Under the pieces are notes generated by a model. It worked only from the letters and a program-made list of their open reading frames with translations. It made no database searches and was not told the DNA's origin. Positions 53,763 to 61,689 of a stretch of 64,000 bases of DNA are shown in pieces. The DNA is from CADEEV01 sp964442185 (GTDB taxonomy: Bacteria > Acidobacteriota > Vicinamibacteria > Fen-336): contig CAYTWT010000176.1 in NCBI GenBank assembly GCA_964442185.1, positions 1 through 64,000 of the forward strand. Reading direction: 5' to 3'. Each line of letters starts with the position of its first letter. Within the stretch, counting starts at the first letter, position 1. Both the position numbers and the translations under genes were made by a program.

Positions 53763-53798
53763 ATGGAAGTGGGCCTCGCCATGGAAGTGGGCCTCGCC
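53763..53798. repeat. Perfect 18-base tandem duplication
   Basis: Two identical 18-base units (beginning atggaagtggg) lie head to tail in the gap between vapB and the redoxin gene. The rest of this gap holds no other feature. Confidence 0.8.
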
Positions 53799-53817
53799 GG
53801 ATCTGGGCTTTGGATGC

Positions 53818-54435
53818 CTACGGGCGTGCGGGGGCGCAGTCGCCGGATTCGGCGAGCAGCTTGTCGAGCGAAGCCTCGAGCTCGTTGCCGCTGGCCTCGC
53901 CCGCGTGCACCTCGCCGATGTGCTTCTCGCGCAGCTGGCCGCACTTGTCGACCAGGTAGGCCGTGGGCCAATACTGGTTCCGAAGCGCGTCCCAGTAGCG
54001 CATGTCGTTGTCCACGAAGTTCGGATAGGCAAGCCCGTGCTTGCGGATCTCCGCTTCGACGGAAGCGCGCTTCTTCTCGTAGCCGAACTCCGGGGTGTGG
54101 ACGCCGATCACGCGCACGCCCTTCGCAGCGTACTTCTCGTGGACGCCCTGGACCCAGGGCAGCGTGCGGACGCAGTTCACTCAGCCGAAGGTCCAGACGT
54201 CGAGCAGCACCACCTGACCGCGCAGGCTCGGCCACGACTGCGGTGCGCCGATCCAGCGCTTCGGGTCCGAGGGCAGTGCGGGCGCCGCGCCGCTCGCCGC
54301 GCGGAGGCTCGCGGACGCCAGCAGGGGCCCCGGCACCAACACCGCCACGTGTTTCCGGGCCGGCTCCGACGCCGCACGCATCGGGATCGGGGCGAGGAGT
54401 GAAATGCCAATGGCCAGACCGAGACGGCGCTTCAT
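53818..54435 (-). CDS. Thioredoxin-like protein with in-frame TGA: candidate UxxC selenoprotein
   Basis: Reading through one TGA (54183-54181) gives 205 residues. The ATG at 54435 follows AGGAGG with seven bases spacing, and a signal peptide ends near MRAAS. The second part is a thioredoxin-like redoxin of the DipZ C-terminal/TlpA kind: VVLLDVWTFG-U-VNCVRTLPW, GVHTPEFGYEKK and WPTAYLVDKCGQLREKHIG. In relatives the active site is WTYxCxNCxRTLP; here the first cysteine codon is TGA, so residue 85 would be selenocysteine and Cys88 its partner. Frame and homology continue on both sides, arguing against a decayed gene. It would act as a periplasmic thiol/selenol oxidoreductase. Without Sec insertion it would be a truncated, dead protein. 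Confidence 0.8.
54145..54183 (-). promoter_or_regulatory. Candidate bacterial SECIS element
   Basis: Twenty bases after the TGA, the mRNA can form GCCCU-GGGUCC-AGGGC (54160-54145): a 5-bp GC-rich stem with a six-base loop starting with G. Distance, stem length and a G at the start of the apical loop fit the loose bacterial SECIS consensus. Folding was done by eye. Confidence 0.5.
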
Positions 54436-54470
54436 GCAGGATCCTCCTCGCTCGCGGCCAAAGGCTAGCA

Positions 54471-54479
54471 TGTTAGGCT
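54471..54479 (+). promoter_or_regulatory. Extended -10 of the M64 peptidase gene
   Basis: TGTTAGGCT (TG-n-TAGGCT), 27 bases upstream of the proposed GTG start; GGAGG (54496-54500) lies between. Confidence 0.45.
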
Positions 54480-54505
54480 TCGCTTCTGCCAAACCGGAGG
54501 TGCGT

Positions 54506-55879
54506 GTGCTTGTGCCTGCCCTGATTCTGGCTGCCGCGACCGTGACGGAGGCGCCCCGTTCCCTGCGTGTCGACTATTTCCATGCCGGCACGGCGGGCGA
54601 GGAGCGCTTCTCGCTCGACGCCGTCGCGCTCGAAGGCCCATGGCCCGGACGCCTCGACAGGCCGCTCGACGACACCAACCTGGGCAAGTACTTCTTCGAA
54701 GTCGCCGACGCCCGGACCGGCGCGCTCATCTACTCGCGCGGCTTCGCGAGTGTCTTCGGCGAGTGGGAGACCACACCCGAGGCGAAGACCCGCGCGCGCA
54801 CGTTCCATGAATCGCTGCGCTTTCCAGAGCCGCGCTCGCCGGTCGAGATCCGCCTCAAGAAGCGCGGCGCTCGTAATGAATTCCGCGAAATCTGGTCCGT
54901 CACGGTCGATCCCGCGGCGCCCGAGGTGGACCGCGCGGAGCCGTCGAAGACCGCCAAGCCGTGGGCGGTCTGGCAGAGCGGCGCGAGCGCCGACAAGGTG
55001 GACCTCTTGCTGATGGGCGACGGCTATACGGCGGCCGAGATGGAAAAGTGGCACGCCGATGCCAAGCGCCTGACGGGGATCCTGTTCGCCGAGCCTCCGT
55101 TCAAGGAGCACAAGGGCGACTTCAACGTGTGGGCCGTCGACACGCCTGCCGAAGAGAGCGGCGTTTCGCGGCCTTCCGATGGCGTCTATCGTCACTCGCC
55201 GCTGGGTGCTGCCTACGACGCCTTCGGATCCGAGCGCTATGTGCTCGCCCTGCAGAACCGCCGCCTGCGCGAGGCGGCGGCCGCGGCGCCTTCCGAGTTC
55301 ATCGAGATCATCGTGAACGATCGCAAGTACGGCGGCGGCGGGATCCACAACCTGTACGCCACCGTCTCCGCCGACAACGCCTTCACACCCTACGTCTTCG
55401 TCCACGAGTTCGGCCATCATTTCGCCGGTCTTGCCGACGAGTACTACACCTCGGCCTCGGCCTATGAAGCCGCCGAGGGCCGGCCCGAACCGTGGGAGCC
55501 GAACGTGACCGCCGACCCGCAGGCCGCGAAGTGGCGCGATCTGGCGATGCCGGGCGCGGCGTTGCCGAGCGTCTGGCCGAAGGCAACCTTCGAGAAAGCC
55601 CAGGCCGAGATCCAGGCGCGGCGCCGCAAGATCCGGGCGGAGCAGCGGCCTGAAGCCGAGATGGAGGCGCTGTTCCGCGAGGAGTTGGGGCGGATGACGC
55701 CGCTGCTCAACAGCGGGCTGCACGCCGGCAAGGTGGGCGCCTTCGAGGGTGCGCTCTACGAATCGAAAGGCTACTACCGACCGCAATCCGACTGCATCAT
55801 GTTTACGCGCGACGAGGTCGGCTTCTGTGCCGTGTGCCGGCGCGCGATCGAACGGGTGATCGCGCTATACGTCCGGTAG
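54506..55879 (+). CDS. Secreted M64-family (IgA peptidase-like) metallopeptidase
   Basis: 457 residues. The zinc motif VFVHEFGHHFAGLADEYY (HExxHxxGxxxE) and the upstream LLMGDGYTAAEMEKWHADAK and FNVWAVDTPAEESGVS blocks identify peptidase M64 with its N-terminal domain. I use the GTG at 54506, five bases after GGAGG and giving the signal peptide LVPALILAAATV; the ATG at 54470 would overlap the proposed promoter. A final FCAVCRRAIERV has two cysteines in a CxxC. It lies divergent from the candidate selenoprotein, 70 bases apart. Confidence 0.9.
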   Translation: MLVPALILAAATVTEAPRSLRVDYFHAGTAGEERFSLDAVALEGPWPGRLDRPLDDTNLGKYFFEVADARTGALIYSRGFASVFGEWETTPEAKTRARTFHESLRFPEPRSPVEIRLKKRGARNEFREIWSVTVDPAAPEVDRAEPSKTAKPWAVWQSGASADKVDLLLMGDGYTAAEMEKWHADAKRLTGILFAEPPFKEHKGDFNVWAVDTPAEESGVSRPSDGVYRHSPLGAAYDAFGSERYVLALQNRRLREAAAAAPSEFIEIIVNDRKYGGGGIHNLYATVSADNAFTPYVFVHEFGHHFAGLADEYYTSASAYEAAEGRPEPWEPNVTADPQAAKWRDLAMPGAALPSVWPKATFEKAQAEIQARRRKIRAEQRPEAEMEALFREELGRMTPLLNSGLHAGKVGAFEGALYESKGYYRPQSDCIMFTRDEVGFCAVCRRAIERVIALYVR

Positions 55880-55884
55880 CCTTA

Positions 55885-55890
55885 TATACT
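55885..55890 (+). promoter_or_regulatory. -10 element of the signal peptidase gene
   Basis: TATACT ends six bases before GTG 55897, predicting a leaderless mRNA starting at that GTG. Confidence 0.45.
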
Positions 55891-55896
55891 GTCGTG

Positions 55897-56595
55897 GTGA
55901 CCGCAAGCGCCCTGAAGCGCGGAGCCGGCCGGGTGTGGAACGAGTGGATCCGTCCGCTGCTCGTGCTGGTGCTGGTGCTGGGTTCGCTGCGTTCGGCCGT
56001 GGCCGACTGGAACGACGTCCCCAGCCGTTCGATGGAACCCACCATCCTGCCCGGCGATCGCATCTTCGTAAACAAACTCGCCTACGACCTGAAGATCCCG
56101 TTCACCACCGAACGGATCCTGCACTGGGCTGATCCGCAGCGGGGCGATATCGTGGTGCTGTGGTCGCCTTACGACGGCAAGCGGCTCGTGAAGCGCGTCG
56201 TCGCGGTGCCCGGCGACCTGATCGAGGCCAAGGGCCATCGCCTCACGATCAACGGTCGCCCGGCCCAGTACGTTGCGATTTCCGATGCGGCGCGCAACCA
56301 GGCCGATCTCAAGGGCGTCAACGCCACGGTCATGGCCATCGAAACCGTGGATGGCCGCAGCCACGCGGTGATGGCCGATTCGTTCCAGGGCCTCGGGGCC
56401 TCGTTCGCTCCCGTCACGGTGCCCCTCGGCAAGTACTTCCTGATGGGCGACCACCGTGACGACAGCTTCGACTCGCGCTTCTGGGGTTTCGCGGACCGGG
56501 ACCGAATCGTGGGACGGGCCTCGGCCGTGGCGCTTTCGTTCGATTTCGGCGAGTGGCGCCCGCGCTGGAAGCGCTTCTTTTCCCCCCTTTCCTGA
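55897..56595 (+). CDS. lepB: Signal peptidase I
   Basis: 232 residues. One N-terminal transmembrane helix (about 19-36, LLVLVLVLGSLRSAV) is followed by the S26 catalytic serine in PSRSMEPTILPGD and lysine in KRLVKRVVAVPGD, and the conserved FLMGDHRDDSFDSRFWG. It cleaves signal peptides at the outer face of the inner membrane. The start is the second of two adjacent GTGs, chosen by the promoter spacing. Single-helix topology is common outside Enterobacteria. Confidence 0.95.
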   Translation: MTASALKRGAGRVWNEWIRPLLVLVLVLGSLRSAVADWNDVPSRSMEPTILPGDRIFVNKLAYDLKIPFTTERILHWADPQRGDIVVLWSPYDGKRLVKRVVAVPGDLIEAKGHRLTINGRPAQYVAISDAARNQADLKGVNATVMAIETVDGRSHAVMADSFQGLGASFAPVTVPLGKYFLMGDHRDDSFDSRFWGFADRDRIVGRASAVALSFDFGEWRPRWKRFFSPLS

Positions 56596-56608
56596 GCCCG
56601 GAGCCTCG

Positions 56609-56617
56609 TGGTAGGCT
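56609..56617 (+). promoter_or_regulatory. Extended -10 of the CNB-GGDEF gene
   Basis: TGGTAGGCT (TG-n-TAGGCT) about 50 bases upstream of the proposed GTG start at 56665. Confidence 0.35.
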
Positions 56618-56664
56618 CCTTTGACCGCGCCTGCCCTCTAGGCGTCGCAAGTCGGGGGGGGTTC

Positions 56665-57576
56665 GTGCTCGACAACGCGTTACCGACCTCGTTTACCGAG
56701 TTGTCTCGGCTCGGCGCCGAAGCACGCTTGGAACAGGGGGCCTACCTCTGGCGCGAGGGAGAACCCGGGGACCATGTGGTGTTGCTTCTCGAGGGCTTCC
56801 TCGAGGTGACGCACAACACTCCGGAAGGCCAGATTGTCGTCCTGCGCACGCTCGAGACCGGCGCGATCGCGGGAGAGCTCGCGGCTCTGGACGGCCGGCC
56901 CCGCTCGGCCACGGTCCGGGCCAGCACGCCATGCAAGGTGGTGAGGATCGCGGCGAACGTGTTTCGCCAGGCGCTGAACCACCGCACTGAGATCCTCGAA
57001 GAGTTGTACTGGTTGCAGGTCGAGCGGGTGCGCAGCCTGACCCGCCAGGTGACGCAGACCCACGACCGCGCCATCACCGACCCGCTGACGCATCTTTACA
57101 ACTACGGCTTCTTCCGCGAACGCCTGGGACTCGAGCTCGAGCGCGCGCGCAAGACCGGCGACAACCTGGCGTTGATCATGTTCGACATCGACCACTTCAA
57201 GCACTTCAACGACGTGCACGGCCATCAAGACGGCAACGCCGTGCTCGTGACCGTAGCCGAGATCCTGCGCACCTCGGGCCGGCGCGGCGACATCGTGGCC
57301 CGCTTCGGTGGCGAAGAGTTCGTCGTGCTGCTGTACGGAGCGACCCGCGACGAGGCCGCGCGCTTCGCCGATTCGGCGCGCGTGTCGATCGCCGCGCACC
57401 GGTTCGCCGGCGGCGAGACGCAGCCGCTCGGCCGCGTCACGATCTCGGGCGGCGTCGCCGCGTTCCCCGCCGACGCCTCGGGTGACGAAGCCCTGATCAA
57501 GGCTGCCGATGCCCGTCTGTATCGCGCGAAGGAACTCGGACGCGACCGCATCGTGTCCGTGACCATCAACAACTGA
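56665..57576 (+). CDS. Cyclic-nucleotide-binding-domain diguanylate cyclase
   Basis: 303 residues. The N-terminal cNMP-binding beta-roll (about 15-120) has EGEPGDHVVLLLEGFLEV and GELAALDGRPRSATVRA. A helical linker leads to a GGDEF domain (about 145-303): ITDPLTHLYNYGFF, MFDIDHFKHFNDVHGH and RFGGEEFVVLLYGA. The active site reads GGEEF, and the product-inhibition site RxxD (RRGD) stands five residues before it, so it should make c-di-GMP under feedback control. The start is a GTG after a run of Gs; GTG 56608 is a longer alternative. TGATG overlap with the next gene. Confidence 0.9.
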   Translation: MLDNALPTSFTELSRLGAEARLEQGAYLWREGEPGDHVVLLLEGFLEVTHNTPEGQIVVLRTLETGAIAGELAALDGRPRSATVRASTPCKVVRIAANVFRQALNHRTEILEELYWLQVERVRSLTRQVTQTHDRAITDPLTHLYNYGFFRERLGLELERARKTGDNLALIMFDIDHFKHFNDVHGHQDGNAVLVTVAEILRTSGRRGDIVARFGGEEFVVLLYGATRDEAARFADSARVSIAAHRFAGGETQPLGRVTISGGVAAFPADASGDEALIKAADARLYRAKELGRDRIVSVTINN

Positions 57577-58250
57577 TGCGGCGCGCGCTCGCGCTGCTGC
57601 TGGCGCTGGCCGTGGCCGGCAACGCCTTGGCCGCCGAGACGGCCGAGACGTTCATGACGCTCGACGCGACGCTGGAGCCCAGGCCGGGTTTCGCTCCGGC
57701 CGCGGCGCCGCGGCGGCTCCTGATCCTCGAGGACGGGACCGCCTACGTCGGGGGCACACGGCACCTGGCTGTGGGCCGCCTCGAGAAGAACGAGCTGAAG
57801 CTGATCGAGAAGCGTCTCGACAAGATCCGCAAGCAGCAGCCTGGGCTGTCGGGCAACGTCAGTTTCGGCGCTGGCGCCACGAAGTACCGGCTCGTGGTCG
57901 CGAAGGGCAAGCCGCTCGATGTGACGACGACAGGCGATCCGGAGCTGGCGCCGTTCAACCTCCGGCTGCTCGCCTCGCTCGTCGCCGATCTTGCCTCCTT
58001 CAGCCATCCTTCGCTGCGCCCCTATCGCCCCGCGTTCTATGCGGTACGCGCGCAGGAGGGAAACCTGGCCGGCGGGTGCCGGTACTGGAGCTTCCCGGTG
58101 TCCTTGGAGCAGAGTCTGGCGGCGCCGCAAGCGCTCTCCGCAGCGGCCGCCGCCGACTGGCCGACCGGCGCCATCGCCTCGTCCGTCTGCGCCAACGACA
58201 AGAGTTACGTCGTCACGCTCCGGCCGCTGCTGCCCGGGGAGCGTCCGTAG
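57576..58250 (+). CDS. Secreted protein of unknown function coupled to the cyclase gene
   Basis: 224 residues with a clean signal peptide (LALLLALAVAGNALA). The mature part begins with a FMTLDATLEPRPGF region, has a Lys/Glu-rich helix (NELKLIEKRLDKIRKQQ) and two cysteines (GGCRYWSF and SSVCANDKS) that may form a disulfide. No family recognised. The start codon overlaps the diguanylate cyclase stop, so both are co-expressed. Confidence 0.75.
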   Translation: MRRALALLLALAVAGNALAAETAETFMTLDATLEPRPGFAPAAAPRRLLILEDGTAYVGGTRHLAVGRLEKNELKLIEKRLDKIRKQQPGLSGNVSFGAGATKYRLVVAKGKPLDVTTTGDPELAPFNLRLLASLVADLASFSHPSLRPYRPAFYAVRAQEGNLAGGCRYWSFPVSLEQSLAAPQALSAAAAADWPTGAIASSVCANDKSYVVTLRPLLPGERP

Positions 58251-58288
58251 GGCGGTTGACCACTTGACTCCCGAAACAGCAGGACCCG

Positions 58289-58297
58289 TGCTATAGT
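58289..58297 (+). promoter_or_regulatory. Extended -10 of rho
   Basis: TGCTATAGT (TG-n-TATAGT). A TTGACT at 58264 is 22 bases away, too far to be a standard -35. Predicted start about 58304, ahead of the leader ORF. Confidence 0.5.
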
Positions 58298-58315
58298 CGT
58301 CGCCGGAGGACGACG

Positions 58316-58348
58316 ATGACCGTTTCGCGGTGGGCGAGCCGCCCATGA
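58316..58348 (+). CDS. rho leader ORF (10 residues, MTVSRWASRP)
   Basis: GGAGG (58305-58309) is six bases before an ATG whose frame encodes ten residues and stops at 58346-58348. The stop overlaps the rho ATG at 58345 (ATGA). Rho itself has no ribosome site there, so ribosomes probably reach rho through this short ORF. Confidence 0.6.
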   Translation: MTVSRWASRP

Positions 58349-59613
58349 GGCAGGGCTCGCGGCACTCGCGGCGCCATCGAAACCCCCACAGACACGACCG
58401 CCCCAACGGACCCCAACAGCAGCACCAGGGGCCGAGAGGGCCGCGGGATCCCCGACAAGCCCCCATCCCGACGACGGGTCCGACGATGGACGTCGCGGGC
58501 GTCGCCGAGTTGACGGAAGGGGCGGGCGGGTTCCTGAGGCAGGTCGCCCAGAACTACCTACCGCACCGCGACGACGTCGTGATTCCGACGTCGATAGCCC
58601 GAGATTACGGGCTGCGGGACGGCGTAGAGGTCGAGGGCCTTGCCCGTGACGGTGGCGGTGGACGCCGCACCCTCGTAGAAGTTCAGAAGGTGATGGGGAT
58701 GACCCCGGAAGAGGCTCGCCTCCTGCCTCACTTCCAGGACCTCGTCTCGATCAACCCGAACGAGGCCTTCCAGCTCGCGGGCGAGAACGCCGAGGCGAGC
58801 CTTCGGATCATCGACCTGATCTCTCCCATCGGCCGCGGCCAGCGCGGGCTGATCGTGTCTCCCCCGAAGGCGGGCAAGACGACGCTGCTCGAACACCTGG
58901 GCCGCTCGATCGCGACGCATCACCCCGAGACGCACCTGATCCTGCTGCTCATCGACGAACGCCCGGAGGAGGTGACGCACTTCCGCCGCGCCGTGCAGGC
59001 CGAGGTGCTCGCGTCCTCGTCAGACTCGGCGGCGGACGCCCACATCCGGCTCGCGCGCCTTGCCATGGAGCGCGCCAAGCGCCTCGTGGAGGCGGGCCGC
59101 CACGTGATGATCCTGCTCGATTCGCTGACGCGCCTCGGGCGCGCCTCGAACCGCGAGATGGGCCCCGGCGGCCGCACCATGTCGGGCGGCGTCGACAACC
59201 GTGCGCTGCTCTTCCCGAGGCAGTTCTTCGGCGCCGCGCGCAACTGCGAAGGCAGCGGCAGCCTCACGATCCTGGCCACCGCCTTGATCGACACCGGCAG
59301 CCGCATGGACGAAGTGATCTTCCAGGAGTTCAAGGGCACCGGGAACATGGAGCTGATCCTCGATCGGTCGATCGCCGACCGGCGCGTATTCCCCGCGGTG
59401 GACGTGCTCAAGTCCGGCACGCGTCGCGAAGAGCTGCTGTGCTCGCCCGAGGAGCTCGCCAAGCGGCACCTGCTGCGCCGTGCGCTCGCTGATCTCTCTA
59501 CGGTCGAGGCCGCGCAGTTCCTGCTGGACAAGATCAACAAGACCCCCTCGAACGCCGCGTTCCTGGCCGCGCTCGTGGCGCCGTCACCGACGGCCGTCCG
59601 GAGGTTCCGGTGA
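58345..59613 (+). CDS. rho: Transcription termination factor Rho
   Basis: 422 residues. An Arg/His/Pro/Gln-rich N-terminal tail of about 45 residues stands where many Rho proteins have a helical domain. The OB-fold RNA-binding domain (GAGGFLRQVAQNYLPHRDDVV) follows, then the RecA-type motor with P-loop SPPKAGKTTLLEHL, LLIDERPEEVTHFRR and LDSLTRLGRASNREMGPGGRT. The Q/R-loop region GVDNRALLFPRQFF is intact. It is an RNA-dependent helicase that ends transcription. The start is at 58345 by overlap with the leader ORF; a GTG at 58330 is possible. Confidence 0.95.
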   Translation: MRQGSRHSRRHRNPHRHDRPNGPQQQHQGPRGPRDPRQAPIPTTGPTMDVAGVAELTEGAGGFLRQVAQNYLPHRDDVVIPTSIARDYGLRDGVEVEGLARDGGGGRRTLVEVQKVMGMTPEEARLLPHFQDLVSINPNEAFQLAGENAEASLRIIDLISPIGRGQRGLIVSPPKAGKTTLLEHLGRSIATHHPETHLILLLIDERPEEVTHFRRAVQAEVLASSSDSAADAHIRLARLAMERAKRLVEAGRHVMILLDSLTRLGRASNREMGPGGRTMSGGVDNRALLFPRQFFGAARNCEGSGSLTILATALIDTGSRMDEVIFQEFKGTGNMELILDRSIADRRVFPAVDVLKSGTRREELLCSPEELAKRHLLRRALADLSTVEAAQFLLDKINKTPSNAAFLAALVAPSPTAVRRFR

Positions 59614-60341
59614 AGCACGAGTATCAGCGCTGGTTCTCGCCTCGCCTGGGCCGCGAGATGGGCGTCAACGTGTACGGTCACTACGGCTCGCCGATCGTCG
59701 TCTTCCCGACCAGCGGCGGCGACGAGAACGAGTACGCCGGGCAGGGGATGATCGGGGCGCTCGCGCACCACATCGACGCCGGGCGCGTGAAGGTCTACTG
59801 CGTCAACGGGGTGAACAACGAGAGCTGGTACAACAAGCAGGCGCACCCGCGGCACCGCAGCTACCTGCAGGCCATGTACGACGGCTACATCGCCTTCGAG
59901 GTGGCGCCGTTCATCCGCGATCACTGCCGCACGGCCGACATCGGGATCACCACCACCGGCGCGTCGTTTGGCGCGTATCACGCCGCGAACACGCTGTTCA
60001 AGCATCCCGACCTGTTTCGGCGCTGCCTGGCGCTCTCGGGCGTCTACGACGTCCGCAACTTCATGGACGGCGACTACGACGACAATTTCTACTTCAACAA
60101 CCCGATCGACTACCTGGCGAACCTGAACGACCCTTACTACCTACACCATCTGCGGCAAGACGACATCCGACTCGCTACGGGCCACGGTGCTTTCGAGGAC
60201 TCCGGGCCCACCTACCAGCTTTCCGAGGTCCTGTCGCGCCGCGGCATCAACCACACGGTGGACAACTGGGGCGCCGAGGGTGGGCACGATTGGCCGTACT
60301 GGAAGAAGCAGATGAACGAGTATCTCGGGCGGTTGTTCTAG
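59610..60341 (+). CDS. Esterase-family alpha/beta hydrolase
   Basis: 243 residues starting at a GTG that overlaps the rho stop (GTGA). The nucleophile elbow is TTGASFGAYHAAN (GxSxG), and the late GINHTVDNWGAEGGHDWPYWKKQM supplies the histidine, as in the esterase D/PF00756 family. No signal peptide, so cytoplasmic. Substrate unknown; coupling to rho may only mean shared transcription. Confidence 0.87.
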   Translation: MKHEYQRWFSPRLGREMGVNVYGHYGSPIVVFPTSGGDENEYAGQGMIGALAHHIDAGRVKVYCVNGVNNESWYNKQAHPRHRSYLQAMYDGYIAFEVAPFIRDHCRTADIGITTTGASFGAYHAANTLFKHPDLFRRCLALSGVYDVRNFMDGDYDDNFYFNNPIDYLANLNDPYYLHHLRQDDIRLATGHGAFEDSGPTYQLSEVLSRRGINHTVDNWGAEGGHDWPYWKKQMNEYLGRLF

Positions 60342-60481
60342 TCTTTCGCCTTGGTCTGCTCGCCGCCGGGTTGCTCGAGGGAACGCTCCGGCGGCCCCCA
60401 GCGTAGTTACCAGGGGTGGATCCGAGCCCGTCGTTGTCTTGCGGTAGAGTCACGGTTTTCGATGGCGGGGGAACGCGCGTC

Positions 60482-61684
60482 TTGTCCGAACTGAAGAACG
60501 ACCTGGATTCCTTGAAGATCGACCGGGAGCGACCAGCCACGAGTCCGTGGCGCTGGCCCGTGCTGCTGCTCGTTCCGGCCCTCCTGCTGATAGGTGTCGT
60601 CTACGGGCTCAAGGTGCGCCAGGCCCTGGCGGCGACCGAGGTCGAGGTGGTGCAGTCGACCCTCACGAGCGCGGCCCAGGCCGCGGCAGGCACGCCGCTG
60701 CTGACCGCCTCGGGGTATCTCGTCGCGCGCCGCAAGGCGGTGGTTTCGGCGAAGATCCAGGGGCGCCTCGCCGAGCTGCGGGTCGAGGAGGGTAGCCGGG
60801 TCCGCGAGAACGAGGTGATCGCGCGCCTCGAGGACAACGACTACCGAGCCTCGGTCGCACGGGCGAAGGCTGAGGTGCAGCGCTCCGAGGCCGACCTGGC
60901 CGAGAACCAGCGCCAGCTCCGGCTGGCGGAGCGCCTCGCCGCCGAGAAGGTGCTCGCCGAGGACCAACGCGAGGTGGCGGTGAGCCGCGTGCGGATCGCC
61001 GAGGCGGCGCTCGTTCAGGCCCGCGCCGAGGTCGGGTTCGTGGAAGCTCAGCTCCAGAACACCGTGATCCGCGCGCCCTTCACCGGCGTCGTGGTCAAGA
61101 AGATGGCCGAGGTGGGGGAGAGCGTCGCTCCCATCCCTCCGGGCGTGAACCTGTCGACCTCCTCGGGTGCCGTCGTCGCCCTCGCGGACCTCGACACCCT
61201 CGAGGTCGAAGTGGACGTGGCCGAGGCCAACGTCGCGAAACTCGGGGAAGAGCAGCCGGCCGAGGTGACCGTCGAGGCCTTCCCCGACCGCCGCTTCCGC
61301 GCTGTGCTGCGCCAGGTGATCCCCACCGCGGACCGCACCAAGGCCACGGTCCAGGTGAAGGTGACGATCCTCGACAAGGACAAGGACCTGAAGCCGGAGA
61401 TGAGCGCCAAGGTCACCTTCCTCGAGAAGGGCGCGTTGGCTCCGGCCGCGAGCGGGCCGGCCGCGAGTGTCATCAGTGTGCCGAGCGGGGCGGTCGCGAC
61501 CCGGGACGGACAGGCCGTGGTCTTCGAGGTCGTGGGTGGCAAGGCGCGGCTGCGCGGGATCAGCGCCGGCGCCGAGCGCCAGGGCGTGGTGGTCGTGAAG
61601 CGGGGGCTCGCCGGGGGCGAGACGCTGGTCTCGAAGCCGCCCGAGGGCCTGAAGGACGGCGACGCCGTCCGCATCAAGGGGTGA
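60482..61684 (+). CDS. HlyD/MacA-type membrane fusion protein
   Basis: 400 residues from a TTG. A cytoplasmic tail of about 22 residues is followed by one transmembrane helix (about 23-43, VLLLVPALLLIGVVYGL). The periplasmic part has a lipoyl domain (ASGYLVARRKAVVSAKIQGR), an alpha-hairpin, and RAPFTGVVVKKMAEVGESVAP. It is followed within 5 bases by an ABC ATPase and two permeases, so it is the adaptor of a MacAB-like exporter. Start uncertain: no ATG is in frame upstream of the helix. Confidence 0.9.
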   Translation: MSELKNDLDSLKIDRERPATSPWRWPVLLLVPALLLIGVVYGLKVRQALAATEVEVVQSTLTSAAQAAAGTPLLTASGYLVARRKAVVSAKIQGRLAELRVEEGSRVRENEVIARLEDNDYRASVARAKAEVQRSEADLAENQRQLRLAERLAAEKVLAEDQREVAVSRVRIAEAALVQARAEVGFVEAQLQNTVIRAPFTGVVVKKMAEVGESVAPIPPGVNLSTSSGAVVALADLDTLEVEVDVAEANVAKLGEEQPAEVTVEAFPDRRFRAVLRQVIPTADRTKATVQVKVTILDKDKDLKPEMSAKVTFLEKGALAPAASGPAASVISVPSGAVATRDGQAVVFEVVGGKARLRGISAGAERQGVVVVKRGLAGGETLVSKPPEGLKDGDAVRIKG

Positions 61685-61689
61685 GGGCG

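Noticed and set aside
60462..60494. Ten-codon ATG ORF overlapping the TTG start of the HlyD-type adaptor
   Set aside because: No clear ribosome site in front of it; kept out as chance, although the overlap resembles the rho arrangement.
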